Shown: positions 8,051-16,939 of the stretch, piece after piece | Layout: each line of letters starts with the position of its first letter | Numbering within the stretch: position 1 is the first letter of the stretch | Origin: CAVSJJ01 sp963771015 | Lineage (GTDB): Bacteria; Actinomycetota; Actinomycetes; Actinomycetales; Dermatophilaceae | Reading direction: 5' to 3' | Assembly (NCBI GenBank): GCA_963771015.1 | Contig: CAVYRN010000005.1 | Span: forward strand, 248,001 to 312,000 | Length of the DNA stretch: 64,000 nt | The notes under the pieces: generated by a model | Told to the model about the DNA's origin: nothing | Seen by the model: the letters and a program-made list of their open reading frames with translations, nothing else | Database searches by the model: none | Made by a program: the position numbers and the translations under genes

Positions 8051-9582
8051 CAGTAGGCCCCTCGTCCCTTCAGGACCGCGCGCGCCGTTCGAACGAGGAT
8101 CTGCCCGTCGAGCGCCCACGACCAGTTGTCCACGTACCACAGGTCAAGCCGCAGCGAGTCCTCCCAGGATAGGTCGCTTCGGCCGGAGACCTGCCACAGG
8201 CCGGTCATTCCGGGACGGACCCGCAGCCGTCGCAGGGCGTCGAACTCGTAGGCGTCGACCTCGGCTCCGAGGGGCGGGCGAGGCCCGACGAGGGACATGT
8301 CCCCGCGGACGACGTTGAGGAGCTGCGGCAGCTCGTCGAGCGAGAACTTGCGGATGAACCGCCCGACGCTGGTCACCCGCGGGTCCTCGCGGAGCTTGAA
8401 GAGGAGCTCGTTGCCGTCGTGCTGCTCGGCCAGCCCGGGCAGCAGCGACTCGGCGTCGACGACCATCGACCGGAACTTGAACATGGTGAACGGCTGGCCC
8501 TCGTTGCCGATCCGAACCTGCTTGAACAACGCCGGACCGCGGCTCTCGAACCGGATGGCCGCGGCGATCGTGAGGAGTACCGGCGAGGCCAGCAGGAGCA
8601 GGACGGCACCGACGACGCGGTCCAGGATGGTCTTGCTCTGGTAGATCAGGCCCTGGGTCAGCGGCCGCTCGACGTGGAGCATCGACAGCCCCTGGGCCGG
8701 CCGGAGCGACAGCCGCGGGCCGGCGACCTCGATGATCCCCGGGGAGACGAGCAGGTCGACATCTCGCTGCTCGAGCTGCCAGCCGAAGCGCCGCAGCGAC
8801 TGTCCCGAGAAGTCCGGGCTGCTCGCGACGGCCACGACATCGGCGTCGACCCGGTCGACGGCGTGGATGGCCTCCTCGGGCGCCCCGAGGATCGGGACAT
8901 CCTCGATCGTGCCGAGGGAGACCCACGAGGCGTCCATGCCGCTCACGCAGGCGCCGACGACCTTGAGACCGTTGACATCGGAGTGCTGGCGGATCTGCCG
9001 GATCATGTCGGCGACGGAGTCGGCTCGGCCCACGACCACCGTCGTCTGGAGCATCTCGCCGGCCAGGCGGCGCCGATGCAGTCGGATGCGCAGGGCGTAT
9101 CGGCCGACCAGCGTCGTCGCGAGGAGCAGCGGCAGGGCGATGGCGACGAAGCCACGGGAGACCTGGAGCCTGAACGCGTAGGACAGCACCGCCGACGTCG
9201 CGAGAAGCGCGACGATGGCCCGGGTCACGGCGCGGTACTCCTCGGGTCCGGCGCCCACATAGCGCAGCGCGTAGCCCCGCGACCAGACCAGGCAGATGAG
9301 CCAGGCGGCGGGCAGGAAGAGCGCCGGCCACTTCGTGTTGTTGTCGCCGAGGGTCCAGACCTGAACCCCGTTGCCGATGAGGTCGGTCCGCAGCACCGCC
9401 GCCAGCGCCGAGACGACGACCGCAATGACGACGTCACTGATGACGGCGTTGCGGCGGTAGTCCCGCTGCCACGGAGCGAGCCCGTGGGCCACCCGCGCGT
9501 GACCGGCCCGGACCAGATCGACCCGCGGCGCGGGTCGCTGACGTTCCCTGGTCAGCAGCCGTGAGCTACTCACAATGCTCAT
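8050..9582 (-). CDS. Polyprenyl-phosphate hexose-1-phosphate transferase (exopolysaccharide initiating enzyme)
   Basis: 510 residues. N-terminal hydrophobic segments (about residues 48-66, 88-102, 118-135 and 140-160) lead to a central CoA-binding-like Rossmann domain (TTVVVGRADSVADMI), one further membrane span (AVLLLLASPVLLTIAAAI), and the C-terminal bacterial sugar transferase domain with KFRSMVVDAE, KFSLDELPQLLNVVRGDMSLVGPRPP and RPGMTGLWQVSGRSDLSW. These are hallmarks of the WbaP/CpsE family, which loads the first sugar phosphate on undecaprenyl phosphate at the inner face of the membrane. The ribosome site GGGGGAGG lies 8 nt before ATG 9582. First gene of the coupled unit with cysQ, cysD and cysN. 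Confidence 0.93.
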   Translation of the reverse strand: MSIVSSSRLLTRERQRPAPRVDLVRAGHARVAHGLAPWQRDYRRNAVISDVVIAVVVSALAAVLRTDLIGNGVQVWTLGDNNTKWPALFLPAAWLICLVWSRGYALRYVGAGPEEYRAVTRAIVALLATSAVLSYAFRLQVSRGFVAIALPLLLATTLVGRYALRIRLHRRRLAGEMLQTTVVVGRADSVADMIRQIRQHSDVNGLKVVGACVSGMDASWVSLGTIEDVPILGAPEEAIHAVDRVDADVVAVASSPDFSGQSLRRFGWQLEQRDVDLLVSPGIIEVAGPRLSLRPAQGLSMLHVERPLTQGLIYQSKTILDRVVGAVLLLLASPVLLTIAAAIRFESRGPALFKQVRIGNEGQPFTMFKFRSMVVDAESLLPGLAEQHDGNELLFKLREDPRVTSVGRFIRKFSLDELPQLLNVVRGDMSLVGPRPPLGAEVDAYEFDALRRLRVRPGMTGLWQVSGRSDLSWEDSLRLDLWYVDNWSWALDGQILVRTARAVLKGRGAY

Positions 9583-9713
9583 GCGAAAACCTCCCCCAAT
9601 GCGGGGAGGACGTCACCGTCCCCCCGCGTCCCCGTCGTGGATGCCACCCCTGGCGCCGAGCCCACCCCGGCACCGTCCACCCGGTGCTCCTCATGTCCCC
9701 ACGACCGGTTCAC

Positions 9714-9741
9714 CATATACCCGTGTGGCGTCCCCGGGTAA
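9714..9741 (-). promoter_or_regulatory. Possible promoter of the sugar transferase-cys operon
   Basis: On the minus strand TTACCC (9741-9736) is followed after 16 nt by TATATG (9719-9714), in the only AT-rich patch of the 207-bp gap between pth and the operon. It would leave a leader of about 125 nt. The match is modest; the rest of the gap shows only short G/C inverted repeats around 9588-9625. Confidence 0.35.
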
Positions 9742-9789
9742 CGGTAAACGGGAAATCACACCCGGACGGACGAGCCCGGGCGGCGCTCC

Positions 9790-10386
9790 TCAGCGAGGGG
9801 CATGGTGCTGCCGCTGGGCCGCGAGCAGCCCCTCGCCGAGCAGGAGCTCGACGGCGTCGGCCGCCTCCGACAGTGTGAACGGCAGCTCCTTGCGCTCCGC
9901 CGGGGAGAAGTCCCGGAGGACGTAGTCGGCGGGGTCCATCCGGCCCGGAGGACGGCCGATCCCGACCCGGACCCGGAGGTAGTCGCGGGTCCCGATCGCG
10001 GCGCTGACCGACCGAAGCCCGTTGTGGCCGCCCTCTCCCCCACCGAGCTTGAGGCGGACCTCGCCGGGGGCGATGTCGAGCTCGTCATGAACGACGACGA
10101 GATGGTCGGGAGCCACCGAGAAGAAGCGCATCAGGGCCGACACCGGGGCGCCCGACTCGTTCATGTAGGAGCCGGGGACGGCGAGGACCGCCGACCGGCT
10201 CGCCGGCCCGGGCGGGCCGATCCGCGTCTGGGCAACGACGGCTCTGGCCTTGTGCGAGCGCAGCGTCTCCGAGGTCCGGGCGGCGAGCTCGTCCACCACC
10301 ATGGCGCCGACGTTGTGCCGGTTCCTCGCATACCGCGGTCCGGGGTTGCCGAGCCCCACGACCAGCCACGTTCCGCTCTCGCTCAC
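9790..10386 (-). CDS. pth: Peptidyl-tRNA hydrolase
   Basis: 198 residues. Releases tRNA from prematurely terminated peptidyl-tRNAs in the cytosol. The bacterial Pth signature is complete: GLGNPG with N14, catalytic H24 in RNRHNVG, YMNESG with N76, and HDELD with D101, followed by GGEGGHNGLRS. Length is typical. It lies 84 bp downstream of rplY, an arrangement conserved in actinobacteria, with a strong hairpin between them. Confidence 0.97.
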   Translation of the reverse strand: MSESGTWLVVGLGNPGPRYARNRHNVGAMVVDELAARTSETLRSHKARAVVAQTRIGPPGPASRSAVLAVPGSYMNESGAPVSALMRFFSVAPDHLVVVHDELDIAPGEVRLKLGGGEGGHNGLRSVSAAIGTRDYLRVRVGIGRPPGRMDPADYVLRDFSPAERKELPFTLSEAADAVELLLGEGLLAAQRQHHAPR

Positions 10387-10422
10387 ACCGCAGAAGTATG
10401 CCGTCCGGCCCGGCGACGGCTC

Positions 10423-10450
10423 AGGCCCGGCCCCGATCGGGGCCGGGCCT
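10423..10450 (-). terminator. 28-bp perfect palindrome between rplY and pth
   Basis: Twelve-base arms (AGGCCCGGCCCC and its complement) flank a GATC centre. The element lies 20 bp downstream of the rplY stop and 37 bp upstream of the pth start. Such a hairpin would end or attenuate the rplY transcript. No T-tract follows. Confidence 0.65.
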
Positions 10451-10470
10451 GTGCCGATGAAGGGCCGGGC

Positions 10471-11109
10471 TCAGGCCTCGCCGTCGGCCGACTCGGCCTC
10501 GACCGCGTCCTCCTCGGCGGGCGCGGCGGCGCCCTCCTCGCCCTCGGTGAGACCCGCCTCGAGGGCGGCCTCGGAGATCTGCTGCGAGATGTTGACGATG
10601 AGTGCGTCGGCATCCGTCGCGAGAACCGAACCCTCCGGCATCGTCAGCTCGCCCGCGTGGATCTGGGTGCCGGCGGGAAGCCCCTCGACGGAGACGACGA
10701 TGTGGTCGGGGATGTTCGTCGCCTCGGCCTCGACCGTGACGCTCGTGTGGTCCAGGCTGACGACGGTCTCGGGGCCGGCCTCACCGTCGACGTGGATCGA
10801 GACCTCGACCTTGACCTTCTCGCCGCGGCGGACGGTGACGAGGTCGATGTGCTCGATGATCGGCTTGATGGGGTCGCGCTGGACGTCCTTGGCGAGGGCG
10901 AGCTGCTCCTTGCCGTCCAGGACGATGGTCAGCAGGGCGTTGGGGTTCTTCAGGGCCAGCATCGCGTCGTGGCCCGGGAGGGTGATGTGGATCGGCGCGG
11001 TGCCGTGGCCGTACATGACGGCCGGGATCTGGTGGTCGCGGCGGATCTTCCGGGCCGCGCCCTTGCCGAACTGGGTGCGGTACTGCGCGACGAGCGTGGT
11101 GACGGACAA
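10471..11109 (-). CDS. rplY: 50S ribosomal protein L25/general stress protein Ctc
   Basis: 212 residues, the long two-domain (TL5/CTC) form. The N-terminal 5S rRNA-binding domain (about 1-95) contains GKGAARKIRRDHQIPAVMYG; the C-terminal domain carries GDPI-type motif variants (QRDPIKPIIEHIDLVTVRRGEKV) and ends in a long Ala/Glu-rich acidic tail. The start codon is TTG 11109 with a good ribosome site (GAGGAG, six bases away); no ATG or GTG fits better. It binds 5S rRNA in the large subunit. The neighbours pth, prs and glmU match the usual actinobacterial context. Confidence 0.95.
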   Translation of the reverse strand: MSVTTLVAQYRTQFGKGAARKIRRDHQIPAVMYGHGTAPIHITLPGHDAMLALKNPNALLTIVLDGKEQLALAKDVQRDPIKPIIEHIDLVTVRRGEKVKVEVSIHVDGEAGPETVVSLDHTSVTVEAEATNIPDHIVVSVEGLPAGTQIHAGELTMPEGSVLATDADALIVNISQQISEAALEAGLTEGEEGAAAPAEEDAVEAESADGEA

Positions 11110-11343
11110 GACGGTGCTCCTCGAAGACGAGTCGGGCGGGTGCTCGGCACGGCGGCTGCCGGAGAGCGGTGGGCCTCGACGCGGGACGCGGCACGGACAT
11201 CGGACGGAGCACGTCGGTGACCGGGCAACGGTCTCGCGGAGGCCTCTGCAGGCCCAGCGGCGACCACCGCGTCGATCACGGACTCACGCTGACCGGGCTT
11301 CGCTGGCCGGTGCGACGTCCCTCGCCGAGGCAACCCCTCGATC

Positions 11344-12321
11344 CTAGGCGATGGGGTGCTGGCCAGGGAAATCGGCACCCGGAAGAGGTTCCACCGCGGT
11401 GGCGAGCCGCAGCCGGTGGCGGCGGGCCTCATCGGTGCGGACGGCGATGACCCCGGCGACGATCAGGACGCCGCCACCGAGCTGGACCCATCCCGGCAGC
11501 TCGGCGAGGAGAAGCCAGGCGAAGAGGACGGCGAAGAGGACCTCCGTCAGCCCGATGAACGAGGCGACGGTCGACCCCAGCGCGCGGGCTCCGACGATGC
11601 CGAGCAGGTATGCCGCGGCCGCGGCGACGAGGGCGAGCTCGACGAGGGCGGCCCACGCCGGGACGGCGGTGGCGGCCAAGGTGACCGAGCCCGCGGCATA
11701 CGCCATGGGCAGGATGCCGAGGAGTCCGAGCAGGGCGAGGATCACCGCCCCGACGCCCAGCCCGAGCCCGGCGAGGGCAACGGGCGGCAGGGTGGACTCC
11801 TGGGCAGCCAGGACGTAGTACGCCGCGAGGCCGACGGCGGCGCCGAGACCCCAGCCGACGCCGACGAGGTCGAGGCTGCGGGCGCCGGTGATGTCGAGGA
11901 CGAAGGCGAGCCCGACGGCGGCCGTGGCGATGCCGCCCAGGGTGATCGGACCGGGCGGCCGGCGCGTGCTCGCCCAGACCCAGAGGACGACGAGGACGAT
12001 CCCGAGGTACTCCAGAAGCAGAGCCACCCCGACGGTGAGCCGCACGATCGCCTGGAAGTAGCACAGCTGGGCACCGGCCACCGCGAGCGCCCCGTAGACC
12101 CCGACCGCCGCCAGGTCGGCCCGGACCGCCCGCCAGCGGCCGAGGAGCGCGAACAGCGTGAACGGGAGGAGGACCAGCGCGGCCCCGCCGACCCGGACCA
12201 GGACGAGGGCGCCCGGCGTCCAGCCGATGGCCAGCAGGCCCTTGGCGACGGGTCCGGAGGTGGCGAAGGCTGCGGCGGACGTGATGGCGGCGAGGAGGCC
12301 GAGCGCCTCGCGGCGGGTCAG
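11344..12321 (-). CDS. EamA/DMT-family transporter
   Basis: About 325 residues with ten predicted membrane helices in two EamA repeats (first about 5-140, second about 150-290; the second carries SFIGLTEVLFAVLFAWLLLAELP, typical of the family). Exporter of small metabolites; the substrate cannot be predicted. The frame has no ATG, GTG or TTG near the first helix. CTG 12321, which overlaps the prs stop as CTGA, puts the start right before TRREALGLL and is the most economical choice, so the start codon is uncertain. Third gene of the glmU-prs unit. Confidence 0.8.
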   Translation of the reverse strand: MTRREALGLLAAITSAAAFATSGPVAKGLLAIGWTPGALVLVRVGGAALVLLPFTLFALLGRWRAVRADLAAVGVYGALAVAGAQLCYFQAIVRLTVGVALLLEYLGIVLVVLWVWASTRRPPGPITLGGIATAAVGLAFVLDITGARSLDLVGVGWGLGAAVGLAAYYVLAAQESTLPPVALAGLGLGVGAVILALLGLLGILPMAYAAGSVTLAATAVPAWAALVELALVAAAAAYLLGIVGARALGSTVASFIGLTEVLFAVLFAWLLLAELPGWVQLGGGVLIVAGVIAVRTDEARRHRLRLATAVEPLPGADFPGQHPIA

Positions 12322-13322
12322 GCTCGCCCCCCGAACAGGCTCGTCACCGAGCCGTCCTCGAAGACCTCCCGGACCGCCGCGCTGATGAGCGGGGCGATCG
12401 ACAGGACGGTCAGCCCGTCGAACTCGTCGGCCGGGGAGATCGGCAGAGTGTTCGTCACGATGATCTCCCGGGCCGAGCATGTGGTGAGCCGCTCGACGGC
12501 CGGTCCGGAGAGGATCGCGTGGGTGGCGGCGATGATGACGCCCTTGGCCCCGTCTGCCATCAGCGCATCGGCGGCCTTGGTGATCGTCCCGGCAGTGTCG
12601 ATCATGTCGTCGACGAGAACGCACATCCGCCCGGCGACCTCGCCGACGACCCGGTTGGCGACCATCTCGTTGGGCCGGTTGATGTCGCGGGTCTTGTGGA
12701 TGAACGCCAGCGGGGCACCGCCGAGCCGGGAGGCCCAGTCCTCGGCCACCTTGATCCGGCCGGCGTCCGGCGAGACGACGGCGAGCTGCTCGTGTCCGTA
12801 CTTGGTCGCCACGTAGTCGCTGAGGATCGGCATGGCCATGAGGTGGTCGACGGGGCCGTCGAAGAAGCCTTGGATCTGCGCGGTGTGGAGGTCGACCGCC
12901 ATGAGCCGGTTCGCCCCGGCGGTCTTGAACAGGTCTGCCATGAGCCGGGCCGAGATCGGCTCACGGCCGCGGTGCTTCTTGTCCTGGCGGGCGTAACCAT
13001 AGAAGGGCAGCACGACGGTGACCCGCTTGGCCGAGGCGCGCTTGAGCGCGTCGACCATGATGAGCTGCTCCATGATGCTCTCGTTGATCGGCCGGGCGTG
13101 GCTCTGGATGACGAAGGCGTCGCACCCGCGGACCGACTCCTCGTAGCGGACGTAGATCTCGCCGTTGGCGAAGTCGTAGGCGCTGGTCGGGACGAGCTCG
13201 GTGCCGAGCAGGGCGGCGACCTCCTGGGCGAGCCCCGGGTTGGCGCGGCCGGAGAAGACCATGAGCTGCTTCTTGGGCGCGGTCGTGATCCCGGTGTGGT
13301 GGCTGCGCTCGGTTGCCGTCAT
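12318..13322 (-). CDS. prs: Ribose-phosphate pyrophosphokinase
   Basis: 334 residues. Makes PRPP from ribose 5-phosphate and ATP. Visible motifs: FSGRANPGLAQEVA near the N-terminus, the flexible loop FYGYARQDKKHRGREPISARL, DLHTAQIQGFFDGPVDHL, and the PRPP-binding loop VDDMIDTAGTI. Start ATG 13322 overlaps the glmU stop (ATGA), indicating coupling; the glmU-prs order is highly conserved among Gram-positive bacteria. Confidence 0.97.
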   Translation of the reverse strand: MTATERSHHTGITTAPKKQLMVFSGRANPGLAQEVAALLGTELVPTSAYDFANGEIYVRYEESVRGCDAFVIQSHARPINESIMEQLIMVDALKRASAKRVTVVLPFYGYARQDKKHRGREPISARLMADLFKTAGANRLMAVDLHTAQIQGFFDGPVDHLMAMPILSDYVATKYGHEQLAVVSPDAGRIKVAEDWASRLGGAPLAFIHKTRDINRPNEMVANRVVGEVAGRMCVLVDDMIDTAGTITKAADALMADGAKGVIIAATHAILSGPAVERLTTCSAREIIVTNTLPISPADEFDGLTVLSIAPLISAAVREVFEDGSVTSLFGGRA

Positions 13323-14788
13323 GAGGACTGGCCTTCCCCTTCGGGATCGGTGGTCGGCTGCGAGTCCCGCTGTGCGGCCTCCGCGGCGTCGGCGGTGGGG
13401 GTTCCGGGGCGGGCGCGGGAGACCCAACCGTCGATGTTCCGTTGGCGGCCCCGGCCCACGGCGAGCTGGCCCGGCTCGACGTCGCCGGTCACGGTCGACC
13501 CGGCCGCGACGTAGGAGCCGTCGGCGATGTCCACCGGGGAGACGACGACGCTGTTGGAGCCGACGAAGCTGTGCCGCCCCACGGTGCTGTGGTGCTTGGC
13601 CACCCCGTCGTAGTTGGCGAAGATCGTGCCCGCGCCGATGTTCGCGCCCTCGCCGATCGTGACGTCGCCGGCATACGTCAGGTGGGGCACCTTGGCCCTG
13701 TCGCCGATCGTGGCGTTCTTGGTCTCGACGAAGCCACCGATCTTGCCGCCCGCACCGAGCCGGGTGCCGGGGCGCAGGTAGGAGAAGGGGCCGACGGTGG
13801 CATCGGGTCCGATGACGGCGAGGTTGGCCTCGGACCGGCGCACCTGGGCTCGCTCCCCCACCTCACAGTCGGTGAGCGTGACCTCCGGACCGACGACCGC
13901 GCCGGGGCCGATCGTCGTCGCGCCGAGCAGCTGGGTGCCGGGCAGGATCGTCGCATCCTGGCCGATGGTCACGTCGTCGTCCACCCATGTCGTCGCGGGG
14001 TCGACGATCGTCACGCCCTCCCGCATCCACCGCTCGCAGATCCGTCGGTTGAGCTCGGCGCCGAGCCGAGCGAGCTGGACGCGGTCGTTGACACCCTCTG
14101 TCTGCCACAGGTCCTCGAGCAGATGGGCGCTGACCCGGCGGCCGGTCGCGTGGACGATGGCGACGACGTCGGTGAGGTAGCGCTCGCCCTGGGCGTTGGC
14201 GGTGTCGACCCGGGCGAGCGCCGCACGGAGGGCGTCCGCGTCGAAGGCGTAGATCCCCGAGTTGATCTCGGTGATGGCGAGCTGCTCCTCGGTCGCGTCC
14301 TGGTGCTCGACGATCCCGACCACCGAGCCGTCCGGTGCGCGCAGCACGCGCCCGTAGCCCGTCGGGTCGGGCACCCGCGCGGTGACGACGGTGACCGCGC
14401 TCGCGCTGCCCTCATGCGACTCGACGAGCGAGGCGAGGGTCTGGCCGGTGAGGAGCGGGACGTCGCCCATGGTGACCAGGACCGTGCCGCTCAGTCCGGC
14501 GGGCAGGGCGTCGAGCCCGCACTCGGCGGCGCGGCCGGTCCCCTTGACCTCGTCCTGGTCGGCGATGACGACATCGGGGTCGGCAGCCGCGCAGAAGGCG
14601 ACGACGTCGTCCCGACCGTGGCGGACGACGATGGCGACGTGCTCGGCCCGGGTATGCCGTCCGGCCCGGATCGCGTGGCCGAGGAGCGGCCGGCCGGCGA
14701 TGCGGTGGAGCACCTTGGGGGTACCGGACTTCATCCGCGTCCCCTCACCGGCGGCGAGGATGATGACGGCGGCCGGGCGAGTGGTCAC
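13319..14788 (-). CDS. glmU: Bifunctional N-acetylglucosamine-1-phosphate uridyltransferase/glucosamine-1-phosphate acetyltransferase
   Basis: 489 residues. Makes UDP-GlcNAc for the cell wall. The N-terminal pyrophosphorylase domain has the LAAGEGTRMKS loop and the QDEVKGTG and MGDVPLL motifs; the C-terminal left-handed beta-helix carries hexapeptide repeats ending with PHLTYAGDVTIGEGANIGAGTIFANYDGVAKHH split across the acetyl-CoA site. GTG 14788 was chosen because GGGAG stands seven bases upstream and VTTRPAAVIILAAGEG fits the family N-terminus. The C-terminal 35 residues are a disordered, Ala/Glu-rich tail seen in actinobacterial GlmU. Confidence 0.96.
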   Translation of the reverse strand: MTTRPAAVIILAAGEGTRMKSGTPKVLHRIAGRPLLGHAIRAGRHTRAEHVAIVVRHGRDDVVAFCAAADPDVVIADQDEVKGTGRAAECGLDALPAGLSGTVLVTMGDVPLLTGQTLASLVESHEGSASAVTVVTARVPDPTGYGRVLRAPDGSVVGIVEHQDATEEQLAITEINSGIYAFDADALRAALARVDTANAQGERYLTDVVAIVHATGRRVSAHLLEDLWQTEGVNDRVQLARLGAELNRRICERWMREGVTIVDPATTWVDDDVTIGQDATILPGTQLLGATTIGPGAVVGPEVTLTDCEVGERAQVRRSEANLAVIGPDATVGPFSYLRPGTRLGAGGKIGGFVETKNATIGDRAKVPHLTYAGDVTIGEGANIGAGTIFANYDGVAKHHSTVGRHSFVGSNSVVVSPVDIADGSYVAAGSTVTGDVEPGQLAVGRGRQRNIDGWVSRARPGTPTADAAEAAQRDSQPTTDPEGEGQSS

Positions 14789-14883
14789 GCGGGCTACTCC
14801 CAGGTTCGACGGGCACGACTGGCGAACGTCGCCATCGTACTCAGCACCGGGTCGGCACACCCGGTCGGTCCACGACGGTCGAA

Positions 14884-14910
14884 CCGCCGTCGCCCGGCGC
14901 GGGGCGGCGG
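14884..14910 (-). terminator. Imperfect GC-rich hairpin after ptsI
   Basis: CCGCC...CGCCC pairs imperfectly with GGGGC...GGCGG in the short space directly after the ptsI stop and before glmU. It would close the fructose PTS operon. Weak, given the base composition. Confidence 0.4.
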
Positions 14911-14911
14911 G

Positions 14912-16603
14912 CTACACGAGCGAGGACAGCTCGGGCCGGACGGCCGCGTGGACGGCGGTCAGGGCGTCGACGGCGGTCCGGGCCGCGCGGGCGATGCCGG
15001 CCAGCTGCTGGCACTCGGGGAAGGTGTGCAGGGACAGGGCGTAGCGGACCATGCCGACCTTGCTCGGGGCCATCGACAGGCTCGAGACGCCCAGCCCGGT
15101 GAGGACGAGCGCGAGGAGGGGGTCGCCCGCAGACTCCCCGCACACCCCGATCGGCCGGCCCGTCTTGGCGGCGCCGACGCAGGCCGCGGCGACGACATCG
15201 AGGACCGCGGGCTGCCAGGGGTCGAGCAGGTCGGACAGCTCGCCCTGGAGCCGGTCGGCCGCCATCGTGTACTGGGCGAGGTCGTTGGTCCCGAGGCTGC
15301 CGAAGTCGACCTCCGCGAGGACGTGTTCGGACCGCAGGGCGGCCCCCGGCACCTCGATCATGACGCCCGCCTTGGGCAGGCCGTTCTCCCGGACCCGCCG
15401 GGCGAACCAGGCGGCCTCCTCGGCGGTCGCGACCATCGGCGCCATGACCCGGACGTCGGCTCCGGTCTGTTTGGCGGCGATGGCGAGCGCCTCCAGCTGG
15501 GCGTCGAGCAGCTCGGGCCGCTCGGCGGACAGGCGCAGCCCGCGCCGGCCCAGGGCCGGGTTCTCCTCCGGGCCGAGGTCGGCGAAGGCGAGCGGCTTGT
15601 CGGCGCCGGCGTCGAGGGTGCGCACGACGACCCGGCGACCGGCGAACGGCTCGAAGACCTGCCGGTAGATCTCGGTCTGCTCCGCGACGGTGGGGGCCTT
15701 CTCGGAGGAGAGGAAGACGAACTCGGTCCGGAACAACCCGACGCCCTCGACGTCCTGGGGCCCGGCCCCGAGGGCGTCCTCGATGCCGCCGATGTTGGCG
15801 AGCAGGGCGACGGCGTGGCCGTCCCTCGTTGTGCCCCGCCCGGTCGTCGCGGCCAGGGCCGCGTCGCGGCGGGCCCGCCGGGTGGCCAGGTCGGCGACGA
15901 ACTGCTCGGTGGGGTCGATGGTGACCGACCCGGCGTCGCCGTCGACGGCGACCGGTGTCCCGACGGGGATCTCGGTGGCTCCGTGCAGCTGGACGACCGC
16001 GGGGATGCCCATCTGGGCGGCGAGGATCGCCGTGTGGCTCGTCCTCCCGCCCGAGGCGGTGACGATGCCCACGACGAGCGCTCGGTCGAGCGTCGCGGTC
16101 TCGGCCGGGGCGAGGTCGTCGGCGACGACGACACTCGGCTCGGTGAAGGCGGGGATGCCGGGCGGCGGCACCCCGAGCAGGTGCGCGATGGTCCGGTTGC
16201 CGACGTCGCGCAGGTCGCTCACCCGCTCGGCGAAGTACCCGCCGAGCGCGGTGAACTGCGCGGCATACTCCTCGACCGCGCCGTCGACGGCGGTGCTCGG
16301 GCCAGAACCCGAGGCGAGCCGCTTGCCGGCCGCCTTGGCCAGACCCTTGTCGCGGGCGATGAGGGCCGTGGCCGTGAGGATCTGCTGGGCCGTGTCGTCG
16401 GCCCTCGCGGCACGGGCCTCGAGGTCCTGGGCGACCGCCTCGAACGCGGCCTTGACCTCGGTCAGCGCCGCCTCGGCATCCGCCGGGGCCGGCTCGTCGG
16501 CCGGCGGCCGGACCGGTGGCCGTACCTGCACCACCGGCCCGAACGCCGTGCCAGGGCTGACGCCGATGCCGTGCCGGGTCTCGGGCTCGGACATGTCACT
16601 CAC
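14912..16603 (-). CDS. ptsI: PTS enzyme I, phosphoenolpyruvate-protein phosphotransferase
   Basis: 563 residues. Transfers phosphate from PEP to HPr in the cytosol. The phosphohistidine domain contains GGRTSHTAILAAQMGIPAV, with the active-site His in the TSHTA motif; the C-terminal PEP-binding barrel has GLFRTEFVFL, MAPMVATAEEA and GVCGESAGDP. Start GTG 16603 has AGGAG six bases upstream, overlapping the end of ptsH nine bases away; an in-frame ATG at 16594 is the alternative. Last gene of the fructose PTS operon, so general and sugar-specific PTS parts are co-transcribed here. Confidence 0.96.
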   Translation of the reverse strand: MSDMSEPETRHGIGVSPGTAFGPVVQVRPPVRPPADEPAPADAEAALTEVKAAFEAVAQDLEARAARADDTAQQILTATALIARDKGLAKAAGKRLASGSGPSTAVDGAVEEYAAQFTALGGYFAERVSDLRDVGNRTIAHLLGVPPPGIPAFTEPSVVVADDLAPAETATLDRALVVGIVTASGGRTSHTAILAAQMGIPAVVQLHGATEIPVGTPVAVDGDAGSVTIDPTEQFVADLATRRARRDAALAATTGRGTTRDGHAVALLANIGGIEDALGAGPQDVEGVGLFRTEFVFLSSEKAPTVAEQTEIYRQVFEPFAGRRVVVRTLDAGADKPLAFADLGPEENPALGRRGLRLSAERPELLDAQLEALAIAAKQTGADVRVMAPMVATAEEAAWFARRVRENGLPKAGVMIEVPGAALRSEHVLAEVDFGSLGTNDLAQYTMAADRLQGELSDLLDPWQPAVLDVVAAACVGAAKTGRPIGVCGESAGDPLLALVLTGLGVSSLSMAPSKVGMVRYALSLHTFPECQQLAGIARAARTAVDALTAVHAAVRPELSSLV

Positions 16604-16612
16604 CCTGTTCTC

Positions 16613-16885
16613 CTAGGAGGCGTCCAGATCCTGCGAGAGAAGCTCGACAAGGGAGTCGAGGGCCTCCTCGGCGCCGTCGCCGTCCGCCGTGAGCTCGACC
16701 TCCTCACCGTTCTTGGCTCCCAGGGCCATGACTCCGAGGATGCTCGTCGCGTCGGTGGCGTCGTCCTGGCCCGGCCGACCGATCTCGATGTCGAGACCGG
16801 TGGCCGTGGCGGCCTGGACGAAGAGCGCAGCCGGGCGGGCGTGCAGCCCCACGGAGGAGGCGATCGTGACGGTTCGGCGTGCCAT
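16613..16885 (-). CDS. ptsH: PTS phosphocarrier protein HPr
   Basis: 90 residues. Phosphate carrier between enzyme I and the fructose IIA domain. The active-site motif SVGLHARPAALF has His15, and the second conserved region SILGVMALGAKNGEEVEL contains a serine (about S48) at the regulatory site used by HPr kinase in Firmicutes; whether it is phosphorylated here is unknown. Lies between fruA and ptsI with short gaps (54 and 9 bp). Confidence 0.96.
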   Translation of the reverse strand: MARRTVTIASSVGLHARPAALFVQAATATGLDIEIGRPGQDDATDATSILGVMALGAKNGEEVELTADGDGAEEALDSLVELLSQDLDAS

Positions 16886-16939
16886 GTGTCTCTCCTTGAT
16901 GTGACGCGTCAGGGACGTGCCACGTCGGTGTGGTCGTCC

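Noticed and set aside
9583..9640. Terminator in the leader of the sugar transferase gene
   Set aside because: The CCTCCCC/GGGGAGG pairing is simply the ribosome site region repeating itself; no stable unique hairpin.
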